Shown one piece after another: positions 1-7,171 of a stretch of 25,455 nt of DNA. Made by a program: the position numbers and the translations under genes. How positions within the stretch are numbered: position 1 is the first letter of the stretch; each line of letters begins with the position of its first letter. Under the pieces are notes generated by a model. It was not told where the DNA came from, made no database searches, and saw only the letters and a program-made list of their open reading frames with translations. Source of the DNA: Geobacter sp. UBA6169 (GTDB lineage: Bacteria; Desulfobacterota; Desulfuromonadia; Geobacterales; Pseudopelobacteraceae); contig DIUB01000073.1 of NCBI GenBank assembly GCA_002422265.1, positions 1 through 25,455 on the forward strand. Reading direction: 5' to 3'.

Positions 1-1
1 T

Positions 2-355
2 TCACTGCTGCCGCTGCTGCTGGTGGCTGCTATTCTGCTGATTGAACAGCTGGTGGCACGGCGGGTCTGGTGCCGTTCGTTTTGCCCGCTGGGCGGTTTC
101 TATAGTTTGCTGGGGGCAGTCAGCCCGCTGCGGGTCGGTTTTGTTGCCGACCGTTGCACCGACTGCAACGCCTGCCGTGATGTCTGCCCGGTTGAAGAGG
201 TGCTGACCCCATGCCTTGACGTTCACCAGTCTCAAATTACCGCAGGCGACTGTACCCGTTGTATGGCCTGCATTGATGCCTGCCAAACCAAGGCCTTGAC
301 CGTATCAATTGGTTATCGTTCTGCTACAACAGACCCCCTTGAAGGAGGCCGCTGA
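2..355 (+). CDS. NapH-like membrane ferredoxin, C-terminal part
   Basis: Open from the window edge, so the N-terminus is missing. The visible 117 residues begin with the end of a hydrophobic membrane segment (Leu/Ala rich). Next comes the cytoplasmic C-x3-C-P motif (WCRSFCPLGGFY) typical of NapH/NosR/CcoG-type quinol dehydrogenase components. Two 4Fe-4S clusters follow (CTDCNACRDVCP and CTRCMACIDAC). Proteins of this family sit in the inner membrane and pass electrons from menaquinol to periplasmic cytochromes. The stop codon overlaps the next start (TGATG at 353-357), indicating translational coupling with the diheme cytochrome. The family call is strong; which Nap/Nrf-type system it serves is inferred from the adjacent nitrite reductase. 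Confidence 0.85.
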   Translation, partial: SLLPLLLVAAILLIEQLVARRVWCRSFCPLGGFYSLLGAVSPLRVGFVADRCTDCNACRDVCPVEEVLTPCLDVHQSQITAGDCTRCMACIDACQTKALTVSIGYRSATTDPLEGGR

Positions 356-666
356 TGAAACGTACTGTCTACAGTCTGACTTTGTGCTGTTTTTTGACCT
401 TCTCTGCTCTCCTGCTGCAGGTTTATGCCGCAGATAACCAGCCGGAACCGAATTTGGCTGCAGATGCTGCCAGGGCCGAAAAAGATCCTCCGGTCATCCC
501 CCATGCTGTTAAGGATGATGCCGATGGTGCTTCATGTAACCAGTGTCACGTCGGCAGCCTGAAGCTGGCTCCCCATCCGGATCGGCTCAACTGCACCCAG
601 TGCCATGTACCTGGTGATGCCAAGAAATCATCCGCGAAAGGGGGCAAAAAGGCGACAAGGAAATGA
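355..666 (+). CDS. Small periplasmic diheme cytochrome c
   Basis: A 103-residue protein with an N-terminal signal peptide (hydrophobic residues about 6-25, cleavage near VYAAD). It has two c-type haem sites, CNQCH and CTQCH, about 20 residues apart. The PPVIPH segment before the first haem resembles the NapB (periplasmic nitrate reductase small subunit) family, but the protein is shorter than a typical NapB and has a Lys-rich tail. It probably carries electrons between the NapH-like protein and the downstream octaheme reductase. GGAGG lies 7 bases upstream of the ATG, and its stop overlaps the next start as ATGA. The diheme cytochrome assignment is secure; NapB homology is tentative. Confidence 0.8.
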   Translation: MKRTVYSLTLCCFLTFSALLLQVYAADNQPEPNLAADAARAEKDPPVIPHAVKDDADGASCNQCHVGSLKLAPHPDRLNCTQCHVPGDAKKSSAKGGKKATRK

Positions 667-1019
667 ACCTCTCCCGCAAGGAATTTTTTCGCCAAGGCTT
701 GTTCTCATTAGGAGACACCCTGGTAAAGGCAGCGGGGCTGATGCGAACACCGCTTGATGCTTTGCAGGATTTCCCGTCTGAGGAGGTACCCTGCGGCGAT
801 CAGCCGATGGTGGCCGTTACCCGCAATGAGCATTGTCTGGCCCGTAACTGTGGGTGCTTCAGTTGTGTTGAACGCTGTGAAAATCAAGCTATTACCGTTG
901 TTATGGGAGAAGGGATCAGGATTGACCCGGCACGCTGCACCGGATGCGGCAGCTGCCTGTATGTCTGTCCGGTTACGCCAAAGGCAATCGGATTGAAAAC
1001 AAAAAAAGATCTGTTATAA
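663..1019 (+). CDS. Two-cluster 4Fe-4S ferredoxin-like protein (NapF/NapG-like)
   Basis: 118 residues. The N-terminus (MNLSRKEFFRQGL) resembles a degenerate twin-arginine-like leader as in NapF/NapG relatives, but without a clear RR pair. It carries an unusual first cluster motif, CLARNCGCFSCVERC, with extra cysteines and longer spacing. A canonical second motif, CTGCGSCLYVCP, follows near residues 92-103. It would shuttle electrons within the same quinol-oxidising module as the NapH-like protein. Four-base ATGA overlap with the preceding gene shows one operon. The octaheme reductase start follows about 50 bp downstream, so co-transcription is likely. Confidence 0.75.
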   Translation: MNLSRKEFFRQGLFSLGDTLVKAAGLMRTPLDALQDFPSEEVPCGDQPMVAVTRNEHCLARNCGCFSCVERCENQAITVVMGEGIRIDPARCTGCGSCLYVCPVTPKAIGLKTKKDLL

Positions 1020-1068
1020 GGATGAATACCTGTTATTCATGAGGAACAACCACGAAAGGAGCATGCGT

Positions 1069-1812
1069 ATGTTGAAACAGAAACTGGCAGTAGCAGCAGC
1101 GGTTATCGGTCTCGGCGCACTGATGGCGATACCGTCACTGGCGTCCCCCAAGGCGAAACCTGCCGCCAAAGCGGCAAATGACGGGCGTGAGACCTGTTAC
1201 GCCTGTCACACCGAGGTAAAGGCGTTAAAGGAGAACTCAAAGCACGCTTCAATCTCATGTGCCGTCTGTCATGAAAAGACCAAGGAGCACCTGGCAAACC
1301 CGAGTGCAGCGACCAAGCCGATCACCAAGATCGACCAGGCGGTCTGTGGCTCCTGTCACAAGAACCAGCATGACAGCTATTTTAATGTTCATCATGACCC
1401 GACCGGTGCTCGCAAGGACAAGGGTATACCAACCGGCCGTTCGCCGATGCAGGACAAGCTGCTGGCACCCCACGGCTTTACCTTTGAACATGCCGAACCC
1501 CGCGCCCATGCCTATATGGCCATTGACCAGTTTGCGGTTGACCGGTTCCAGGGCGGTCGCTACCAGTTCAAGGGCGGCTGGAAAAACTACGACAAGGTCG
1601 GCAAGGTCTGGGATGTTCTGGAAGATAAAGGAGCGAGCTACAAGCTGACCGAGACCGCCATGGCCGGCAATCCCACCTGTATCCAGTGCAAGTCCTCCGA
1701 CCTGATCCTGAAGTGGAAGCATCTGGGCGAGAAGGATCCCCGCGCCAAGTTCAGCCGCAGCTCTAACGTCAACGATGTGGTCAAGGATGTGCACAACTCC
1801 ATGGGCTGTTAG
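1069..1812 (+). pseudogene. Octaheme cytochrome c nitrite reductase, 5' half (interrupted)
   Basis: Start chosen at ATG 1069 because AAAGGAG at 1055-1061 lies 7 bases upstream; ATG 1039 and 1063 are less well placed. A signal peptide ends near PSLAS. Haem sites in order are CYACH, CAVCH, CGSCH and then CIQCK. Three CXXCH sites before one CXXCK site is the order of octaheme nitrite reductases (ONR, TvNiR type); classical pentaheme NrfA lacks the three N-terminal haems. These enzymes reduce nitrite and hydroxylamine to ammonia in the periplasm. The reading frame is broken after residue 246 by the Mu-like element. The last Cys codon (TGT) and the TAG stop are supplied by the element's own end. 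Joined to 13961-14863 the protein would be 546 residues, a normal ONR length. Confidence 0.88.
1799..1806. repeat. Target-site duplication, left copy (CCATGGGC)
   Basis: CCATGGGC occurs immediately before the element's TGTTAGG end and again at 13953-13960 immediately after its TTACA end. The match continues 3 more bases (TGT), so the repeat could be read as 8 to 11 bp. TG...CA ends favour 8 bp, with TGT being both the element end and, by chance, the host Cys codon. Confidence 0.85.
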
Positions 1813-2013
1813 GGGAAGAATAGAGTTATAATTATAAGAATCAAGTGGGACAATAAATATCCACATGGTACTACATGGTATTCTATATTCATTATGGGAG
1901 GTTATACAGATTATGCCCGTTGCTCGTTTATAAATTCGTTGTCGGGCCGTTTTTGCAGCAAAACACCTTAAATCACCAAAACTGCCGCTTTTAGGAAATG
2001 TGTATTTATAATT
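1807..2013. other. Left end of the element (transposase-binding region)
   Basis: No gene in these 207 bp. The terminal TGTTAGGGGAAGAA partly matches the right-end box TGTAAGCGGCAAAA. An inverted internal copy (CCTAAAAGCGGCAGT on the minus strand) lies at 1981-1995, and a perfect 12-bp palindrome TTATAATTATAA at 1826-1837. TTTATAAAT (1927-1935) and TTTATAAT (2005-2012) recur in the right end. Dispersed left-end boxes and clustered right-end boxes resemble the layout of Mu attL and attR. Binding by MuA is inferred. Confidence 0.6.
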
Positions 2014-2511
2014 TCACCGTGCCGCCCGCAGTTCGTATGTTCTCCCCTTTTTCGTCCGTTCAATAACCCCGCTGGATGCAGCAAAATAGAGGATGTAAGA
2101 GACGGTTTCACGTTCGATGCCTGGACATGCTTTGTACAGATCGGTTTGCAGTATGCCGGGGTTGCCCTGGATGATCGGCAGCAGGGCCGCAAGGCCGTTT
2201 CTGTAGGCCGGATCGGTTTCGACAAAGGCGGCATATTCCTTGTTAACCGCCTCCAGCTCACGCGCCCACTTGCCGCTTTCTGTCTCGTTGGCTTGTTTCC
2301 AGCTTTCGGATGCCTTCAGGTAGCATATACGGGCATAGTCTGTATTGCCGCCGCTTACCGCCTCACGCGCCCGCTGAAGGTGTAGCAGTCCGTCACCTAC
2401 TCTATCGCACCCGTTACGATATTCTGGCCGATTCAGGTCTATTCTGCCACCTTGCCCGGTTGCAGGCGGCGTTGCTGCTGTTGAACCCTTCAGGAAGTCG
2501 AAGAAACCCAT
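2014..2511 (-). CDS. Unknown protein with C-terminal winged-helix-like domain, co-expressed with the repressor
   Basis: 165 residues. It starts MGFFDFLKG, followed by a Gly/Thr/Pro-rich linker, a helical middle resembling a TPR-like pair (about residues 35-90), and a C-terminal segment (about 112-165) that reads as a winged helix: IQGNPGILQTDLYKA, then VSYILYFAASSGVIERTKKG. The second half of that segment looks like a recognition helix followed by a wing. The gene starts four bases after the repressor stop, with AAAAGGA inside the repressor's last codons as ribosome-binding site, so the two are translationally coupled. It is therefore probably expressed in the quiescent (lysogenic) state and may help regulation or act on the host. 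No named family is recognised. Confidence 0.7.
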   Translation of the reverse strand: MGFFDFLKGSTAATPPATGQGGRIDLNRPEYRNGCDRVGDGLLHLQRAREAVSGGNTDYARICYLKASESWKQANETESGKWARELEAVNKEYAAFVETDPAYRNGLAALLPIIQGNPGILQTDLYKACPGIERETVSYILYFAASSGVIERTKKGRTYELRAAR

Positions 2512-2515
2512 AGAA

Positions 2516-3211
2516 TCAATCCTTTTTTTTGGTTATATGAAAGCTCTTAACAGTTTGTATTATGTCTTTTTGTATCGGCTCTGAATATCTAGAGTATAAA
2601 TCAGCAATTAATTCTGCCTTTTTTTCTGTATTGATGCGAACATTATCAATTCTTTTCATGCTTTTAATAGCTTCTTCTGCAAGCTTTATAACATAAGCAA
2701 GAAATGAAATGTCGATTTCAGAATATTTAAGTTTTACAACTTCGCTACCGTTTTTTATTGGTATTTCATCAGCCAGGTTAAAGCCTTCAACTAACAGCCT
2801 TATATCGCCAATTGACAGGCATTCATCTATATCATCCTGTAACTCTTCTTCTGTTGGTATGTATTCTTCGTTGAAAATGCCTTTAGCCAGTTCAGGATTA
2901 AAAGTATATCCAGTATGTAAACCTTTTTTGTAAACCTTCCTTAATACTCCTAGTAGTTTGTCAATGTTTTCTTTGTCTGATAGTGTTGGGATTGTTACCT
3001 CCCTCCGCTTCATCTCCCCTTCACCGGTCAACAGCCAGGCCGGGCTTATGTCCGGGTAAGCCTTTAATATCCGATTCAGATCGTCATAATCGGGCTTACG
3101 TTCGCCTCTTTCCCATCTGCCAACGGTCATCTTTGACACTCCCATTTCTTGCGCGAAGGTGTCTTGCGATTTATCCGCTCTTACCTTTTTAATTCTTTCA
3201 GAGATACCCAT
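2516..3211 (-). CDS. XRE-family (CI/c-like) transcriptional repressor
   Basis: 231 residues. The N-terminal XRE helix-turn-helix (residues about 3-62) includes QDTFAQEMGVSKMTVGRWERG, trimmed here as the scanning and recognition helices, then LNRILKAYPDISPAWLLTGEG, a hallmark of phage repressors. The remaining 150 residues are AT-rich in coding sequence, charged, and lack a recognisable S24 peptidase Ser/Lys dyad, so cleavage-type induction is not evident. The gene is transcribed leftward, divergent from the early operon across a region with repeated TGTAAC boxes. By position it keeps transposase genes silent. Its HTH is 62/68 identical in DNA over 3015-3082 to the early-operon gene at 4582-4929, implying a shared operator. 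Confidence 0.85.
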   Translation of the reverse strand: MGISERIKKVRADKSQDTFAQEMGVSKMTVGRWERGERKPDYDDLNRILKAYPDISPAWLLTGEGEMKRREVTIPTLSDKENIDKLLGVLRKVYKKGLHTGYTFNPELAKGIFNEEYIPTEEELQDDIDECLSIGDIRLLVEGFNLADEIPIKNGSEVVKLKYSEIDISFLAYVIKLAEEAIKSMKRIDNVRINTEKKAELIADLYSRYSEPIQKDIIQTVKSFHITKKKD

Positions 3212-3408
3212 TTGGACACCAAAATATTCTTTAAGGGGTTACAGTAACCAAGCCTACAAGGTGTAACCCTATTGCCAAGGGGGTTACAGCAGGCACAACA
3301 CTCTGTAATAGCTGCGAAAATAGTCTTAGTAACGCATGTGTGCAAAAAAGTGACAGTGTAACCGAAAAAATACGTTGACAACAACCATACAGTTATTATA
3401 AAGGTGGC
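3212..3408. promoter_or_regulatory. Divergent operator region between repressor and early operon
   Basis: 197 bp without a gene, rich in a TGTAAC/GTTACA box. There is a perfect 6-1-6 palindrome GGTTACAGTAACC at 3237-3249, an inverted pair TGTAACCC (3262-3269) and GGGTTACA (3281-3288), and single boxes AGTAAC at 3328-3333 and GTGTAACC at 3357-3363. The last lies just upstream of the rightward promoter and the first just upstream of the repressor start. This is the expected place for repressor and Ner-type operators; which protein binds which box is unknown. Confidence 0.65.
3375..3402 (+). promoter_or_regulatory. Early promoter (sigma-70 type)
   Basis: TTGACA at 3375-3380 and TATAAA at 3397-3402 are separated by 16 bases. 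Transcription would begin near 3409, which coincides with the first ATG of the Ner-like gene. That points to either a leaderless message or the use of ATG 3469. Confidence 0.6.
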
Positions 3409-3759
3409 ATGTCAACCAAACGGAAACCTAAAAAACCAAACGGTAATAGTTTGGTGTGTGGTGCAATTATGGAATTAATCAGACCGCCAACAAAAATACA
3501 TGAACTCAGAATATGGGTAATGGCTATGTTGCGCCTTAAGCATAGTTCATATTCTACAATTGCCAGTGAGTTAGGAATCAGCCGTCAAGTTGTCAATGAA
3601 TCTGTTCGCAAACCAAAAAGCAAACGTATTGAACAGGCTATTGCTGCCAAGATCGGATACACACCGGAACTGATATGGCCGGAACGCTACCGCAACGAAA
3701 GTGTCGTTGTTCCTGCCGGTAAACGTAAATCTACAAGAAAAAAGAGGGGGGCGCAATGA
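3409..3759 (+). CDS. Ner-like DNA-binding regulator
   Basis: 116 residues from ATG 3409, or 96 from ATG 3469 (MELIRPPTKIHELRI). The promoter at 3375-3402 puts the transcript start at about 3409 and AAGGTGG is only one base before ATG 3409, so the shorter form is at least as likely. The core has an HTH (YSTIASELGISRQVVNESV) and then IAAKIGYTPELIWPERY. The latter is very like the A-LG-P-IWPSRY signature of the Mu Ner/Nlp family. The tail is basic (KRKSTRKKRGA). Ner proteins turn down early and repressor transcription during transposition. It is the first gene of the rightward operon and overlaps the next by ATGA. Confidence 0.75.
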   Translation: MSTKRKPKKPNGNSLVCGAIMELIRPPTKIHELRIWVMAMLRLKHSSYSTIASELGISRQVVNESVRKPKSKRIEQAIAAKIGYTPELIWPERYRNESVVVPAGKRKSTRKKRGAQ

Positions 3760-4229
3760 CAAAGGCCAAACAACGTTTAGTCACTGATCCGGCGCAACTC
3801 TCACTTTTTGACAGCATCAAGCGGGATCAGGAAGAGCGCCAGGCACTAAGGCCGGGCCGGATGTGTGCCAAGTCACGGTTTGAAGCATCCACCAAGGCTG
3901 CAATTAAGAATGCGCCCAAGTCAGTTGAACAGATTGCTGATGACATGACTGAACTGAGCGGATGTGAAGTGACCGCCGCCATGATCTACAACTATACCTC
4001 ATCCGCCCACCCGCACAAATTCCCTTGCGAGTTGTTACCGGCCTTTTGTGAAGCAACCGGAGATTACGGGCCGCTTTTGGTGCTCTGCGACACTTCAGGA
4101 GTCTACACCGTGGAGCCGCCCGAGAAGATCAGGGCAAAAATTCAAGCCCTGGACGAACAGAAAAAAGAGCTTGATCGGGAAAAGCATAAATACGCTGCCC
4201 TGCTTTATGAACTGGAGGGCCGCAAATGA
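3756..4229 (+). CDS. Early-operon regulator resembling phage CII/CP76 proteins
   Basis: 157 residues. The N-terminal 25 residues are basic with PAQLSLFDS, a possible clamp-binding-like QLSLF motif. The centre (about 55-110) reads SVEQIADDMTELSG, then AAMIYNYTSSAHPHKF, then LLPAFCEATGDYGPLLVL. That order is reminiscent of phage regulatory CII (P2/186 CP76) HTH proteins. The C-terminus is a predicted coiled coil ending EKHKYAALLYELEGRK, shared almost exactly with the next gene. ATGA overlaps at both ends place it in the early operon. The family resemblance is by eye only; a regulatory role is likely. Confidence 0.65.
   Translation: MTKAKQRLVTDPAQLSLFDSIKRDQEERQALRPGRMCAKSRFEASTKAAIKNAPKSVEQIADDMTELSGCEVTAAMIYNYTSSAHPHKFPCELLPAFCEATGDYGPLLVLCDTSGVYTVEPPEKIRAKIQALDEQKKELDREKHKYAALLYELEGRK
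4179..4229 (+). repeat. 51-bp direct repeat, copy 1
   Basis: Encodes the shared tail EKHKYAALLYELEGRK, the stop codon and the ATGA junction. It matches 4535-4585 at 48 of 51 bases, so the gene end and its coupling junction were duplicated together. Confidence 0.9.
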
Positions 4230-4585
4230 AAATAAAAGTCCCCATTATTGTGACAATCTCTGAAATTGCAAACGCATTAAATCTATCGGCCTCTAATTGT
4301 CTTAAAGCATCAAAGCGTCACAAGTGGAAACCGACTGGTGAACGTATCCAAGGTGGAGGAAACAAATACAACCTTGAAGACATAAAAATTTATAAATCAT
4401 CGTCACGTAACGAAGAAGCGAAACTGAAGGTGTTAGCGAGCTTACAGCCGCCACCGGCAAACATTGAGCTACTTGTTAATGCAATTACGGCCACCATGAG
4501 CCGACTTGATGAATTTATTAATGAGCTGAACAAAGAAAAGCATAAATACGCTGCACTGCTTTATGAACTTGAGGGTCGCAAATGA
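4226..4585 (+). CDS. Stand-alone Mu-type HTH protein, paralogue of the transposase N-terminal domain
   Basis: 119 residues. Residues about 8-56 (ISEIANALNLSASNCLKASK, then GGGNKYNLEDI) look like the Mu-type HTH found at the N-terminus of MuA and of Mu repressor c. The segment IKIYKSSSRNEEAKLKVLASL aligns with IRFYKSDAKDAEARKKIKDKIL at residues 69-90 of the transposase encoded downstream, so it is probably a partial copy of that domain. The tail is the EKHKYAALLYELEGRK coiled coil shared with the preceding gene. In Mu, repressor and transposase N-domains compete for the same operator/enhancer; this small protein could do likewise. ATGA overlaps at both ends. Confidence 0.65.
   Translation: MKIKVPIIVTISEIANALNLSASNCLKASKRHKWKPTGERIQGGGNKYNLEDIKIYKSSSRNEEAKLKVLASLQPPPANIELLVNAITATMSRLDEFINELNKEKHKYAALLYELEGRK
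4535..4585 (+). repeat. 51-bp direct repeat, copy 2
   Basis: Second copy of the gene-end module at 4179-4229, with three mismatches, all synonymous or conservative for the encoded tail. Confidence 0.9.
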
Positions 4586-4929
4586 ATACTATCGGATCAC
4601 GGATTAAAGCTATACGCGGAAAACTTCGGCAAGATGCTTTTGCCAATAAGATAGGTATGCATATCAACACGGTTGGCCGCTGGGAAAGGGGCCAAAGAAC
4701 ACCGGATGTTAATGATCTGAACCGGATATTACAGGCGTGCCCGGACATAAGCCCGGCCTGGCTATTGACCGGCGAAGGGGAAAAAATTCGACACACTCAA
4801 ACAGATATCCAGAAAATAACGAATTATGCCGCTGTGATTACCAGACGGATTGATTATCTGGTTGAAGAATTGACCTGGAACAAGAAGCAACTTGATGCCC
4901 TTATTGATGAGCTGAAAGCGTACAAATGA
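4582..4929 (+). CDS. XRE-family regulator sharing the repressor's HTH
   Basis: 115 residues. The HTH (residues about 4-62) is nearly the same as in the element's repressor: both have TVGRWERG followed by DLNRIL and PDISPAWLLTGEGE. The DNA at 4714-4781 matches the opposite-strand repressor segment 3015-3082 at 62 of 68 bases. The rest is a short helical tail ending LDALIDELKAYK, related in pattern to the tails of the two upstream genes, in place of the repressor's 150-residue C-domain. A Cro-like or anti-repressor role is inferred: same operator, lacking the regulatory domain. It overlaps the transposase start by ATGA. Confidence 0.8.
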   Translation: MNTIGSRIKAIRGKLRQDAFANKIGMHINTVGRWERGQRTPDVNDLNRILQACPDISPAWLLTGEGEKIRHTQTDIQKITNYAAVITRRIDYLVEELTWNKKQLDALIDELKAYK

Positions 4930-7091
4930 AACTTTCAGCCAAAGAATTTCTTTCACTGCCAAAGCACTTTCAAGATGAGGTGCCGAATGCTGACAATCCC
5001 TTTATATTACCAATTGCTGATATTGCCGATTTTTTGGGTGTCAGTAGGCAAAAAACAGACAAAAAAAAGAGCGAATTCAATTGGCAGTCTGTCACAGATA
5101 ATTACGGTGGTATTTTCGACATTAATACTATCCGCTTCTACAAATCAGACGCCAAAGACGCTGAAGCCCGCAAGAAGATCAAAGACAAAATCCTTAATGC
5201 TGAAAAACTTGCCCAACAGGACGCACGCAACACCGCCTTTGCCGCAAGGCTTGCCGAAATCAAAAAGCAGCAGGAAAAAGCTGTTGAACCAGAATGGTCT
5301 GAAGAGGAGCCGCTTAACCAGGATGACCGTAAAGACCTTTGGGCTGTAGCTGCCAAGAAAGACGAAAAGCAGCAGCAGAAAGCCCTTAAGCGTGTGGCGG
5401 CTATCGAGTCCGTGCAACAGCTTATTGATGTTGAAGGCATGGACAAAATGCAGGCCATACACCAGGTAGCAGCCGACACCGGGTTTCATTGGCAAAGCAT
5501 TTACGGCTGGATAAAGAAAGCCGCCTCCGTTGCCGCTGATGACACCATACTTGCACTTATGAATCAGCGGATTGGAGGCACCAGAGGCCCTGCCGAATGT
5601 ACCCCTGAAGCATGGGAATACTTCAAACTTGACTTCCTGAGACGTGGCAAGGGAGGCAAGCCGCCGTCAATCGCTGCCTGTTACCGTCGTTTAGAGGCTA
5701 AAGCGGCTGAAAAGGGCTGGGTTGTTGCGAGTGTTCGCGACTTCAGCAACTGGATCAGGAAAAAGCTTGATCCAATGGTTGTCATGCAGCGTCGTTACGG
5801 CTGGGATGCCGTTGAAAAACACTATCCTTCCATGAAGCGCACCAAGGAAATGTTTGATGTACTGGAGGCGGTGAACGGAGACGGCTTTTCTTTGGGGATA
5901 TGGGCTGATTTTGGAGACGGGATTATTGCCGTGCCAATTGTTTGGACCTGGCAGGATATCCGCTCTTCAAAGATTCTTTCATGGCGTATGGACGTATCTG
6001 AAAACCGTGAACTATTGCGCCTTGCCCTGCTTGATCTGATAACCGAATGGGGGCTGGTTGACACCGCCTATCTGGACAACACCAGGGCCGCCACCAGCAA
6101 GCAAATATCCGGCGGGCTGCCCAACCGTTACCGCTTTAAAGTCAAGGATGATGACCCGCTTGGCATTATGCCGATGCTGGGAATCAAGCTGAAATACACG
6201 CTTCCCGCCCACGGCCAAAGCAAGCCGGTTGAACGGATTCACGGTATCGGCGGTTATCTTGACTTTGCAAACCTTCCCGCATTTGAGGGGCGTGGAACCA
6301 AATCCCGCCCGGTGCCAATAGCGGAAGTGGAAGCGCTCTTCAAAAACTTTGTCAACGAGATGAACGCCCGCCCGGATCGGCGTGGTGATGCTGTCCAGGG
6401 CAAGAGCTTTGACCAGGTCTTCAATGAACTGTATTCCCAGGCAACCATAAAGAAACCAACCCAAAAACAGCGTACATACTGCATGTGTGTTGCCGAGGTT
6501 GTGACCGTAAGCAAGCAGGACGCCAGCATTACCCTGAAGGCTGGTCGGTCTGATATCGGATCAAACAAGTATTGGGATGATGCCTTGATCAGGCATATGG
6601 GAAAAAAGGTAACAGTGCGCTTTGACCCGGCAAACCTGCATTCCGGTGTCTTTGTTGAACGGATTGACGGCGTTGAAATCTGTCATGCTGAACCTGTCCT
6701 TTGCGCCGGCTTCAATGATGCCGATGCCGCCCGCAAACACGCCAGGGCCAAAGGACACTTTAAGAAGCACATTCGCCTTGCCTCTGAAGCTGAAGGCCGC
6801 ATGAATGCAGTAACTGCACAGCAATACATGCTTTCAATGCCAGAACCTGAAAAACCATCCCCTAAAGTTACCCAGATAGCAACCAACCTACCCAGCAAGG
6901 CAAAACCGATGGAGCATCCCAAAGACGTTCAAATAACAACCGCTGAAGTTGTGCCTATCAAATCGGCTGCTGAATTGATTATGCAGGCTAAAGAGGCTGA
7001 AAAGCAGGGGGAATTGACATCTGAAGAGGCAAACGAACTGTGGCAGAAGGGGGCCGCTATTCTGTGCCAGCAACGCAAGAAAGCACTTTGA
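4926..7091 (+). CDS. MuA-type DDE transposase
   Basis: 721 residues, slightly longer than Mu A (663). An N-terminal Mu-type HTH (about 28-75) is followed by a helical region with further DNA-binding HTHs (about 155-280). The RNase H-like catalytic core has D319 (VNGDGFSLG), D384 (LDNTRAA) and E436 (SKPVERIHGIGG). The spacing of 65 and 52 residues is close to Mu's D269/D336/E392. The beta-barrel domain (VTVRFDPANLHSGVF) and the C-terminal tail ending QQRKKAL parallel the Mu end (NRRKKAI) that contacts MuB and ClpX. It cuts and joins the element's TG/CA ends by replicative transposition. All catalytic residues are present, so it should be active. It starts by ATGA overlap. Confidence 0.95.
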   Translation: MKLSAKEFLSLPKHFQDEVPNADNPFILPIADIADFLGVSRQKTDKKKSEFNWQSVTDNYGGIFDINTIRFYKSDAKDAEARKKIKDKILNAEKLAQQDARNTAFAARLAEIKKQQEKAVEPEWSEEEPLNQDDRKDLWAVAAKKDEKQQQKALKRVAAIESVQQLIDVEGMDKMQAIHQVAADTGFHWQSIYGWIKKAASVAADDTILALMNQRIGGTRGPAECTPEAWEYFKLDFLRRGKGGKPPSIAACYRRLEAKAAEKGWVVASVRDFSNWIRKKLDPMVVMQRRYGWDAVEKHYPSMKRTKEMFDVLEAVNGDGFSLGIWADFGDGIIAVPIVWTWQDIRSSKILSWRMDVSENRELLRLALLDLITEWGLVDTAYLDNTRAATSKQISGGLPNRYRFKVKDDDPLGIMPMLGIKLKYTLPAHGQSKPVERIHGIGGYLDFANLPAFEGRGTKSRPVPIAEVEALFKNFVNEMNARPDRRGDAVQGKSFDQVFNELYSQATIKKPTQKQRTYCMCVAEVVTVSKQDASITLKAGRSDIGSNKYWDDALIRHMGKKVTVRFDPANLHSGVFVERIDGVEICHAEPVLCAGFNDADAARKHARAKGHFKKHIRLASEAEGRMNAVTAQQYMLSMPEPEKPSPKVTQIATNLPSKAKPMEHPKDVQITTAEVVPIKSAAELIMQAKEAEKQGELTSEEANELWQKGAAILCQQRKKAL

Positions 7092-7102
7092 AAAACAAAA
7101 AG

Positions 7103-7125
7103 CCGGGGTGCCACCCGGCCTTTTA
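7103..7125 (+). terminator. Hairpin with T run between transposase and ATPase genes
   Basis: GCCGGG (7103-7108) and CCCGGC (7115-7120) form a six-pair stem with a six-base loop, followed by CTTTT and preceded by an A run. This is a short intrinsic terminator or attenuator that would lower MuB and downstream expression relative to MuA. The only other gap features are the ribosome-binding sites for the next gene. Confidence 0.55.
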
Positions 7126-7171
7126 CCTCCCCAGCAGGGGAGTAACCACAAACATGAAGGGAGCATACCAG

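Noticed and set aside
3015..4781. Inverted XRE segments as a site-specific invertible switch
   Set aside because: No invertase gene and only 68 bp of imperfect identity inside coding regions; gene duplication is the simpler reading, so inversion is kept only as a test.
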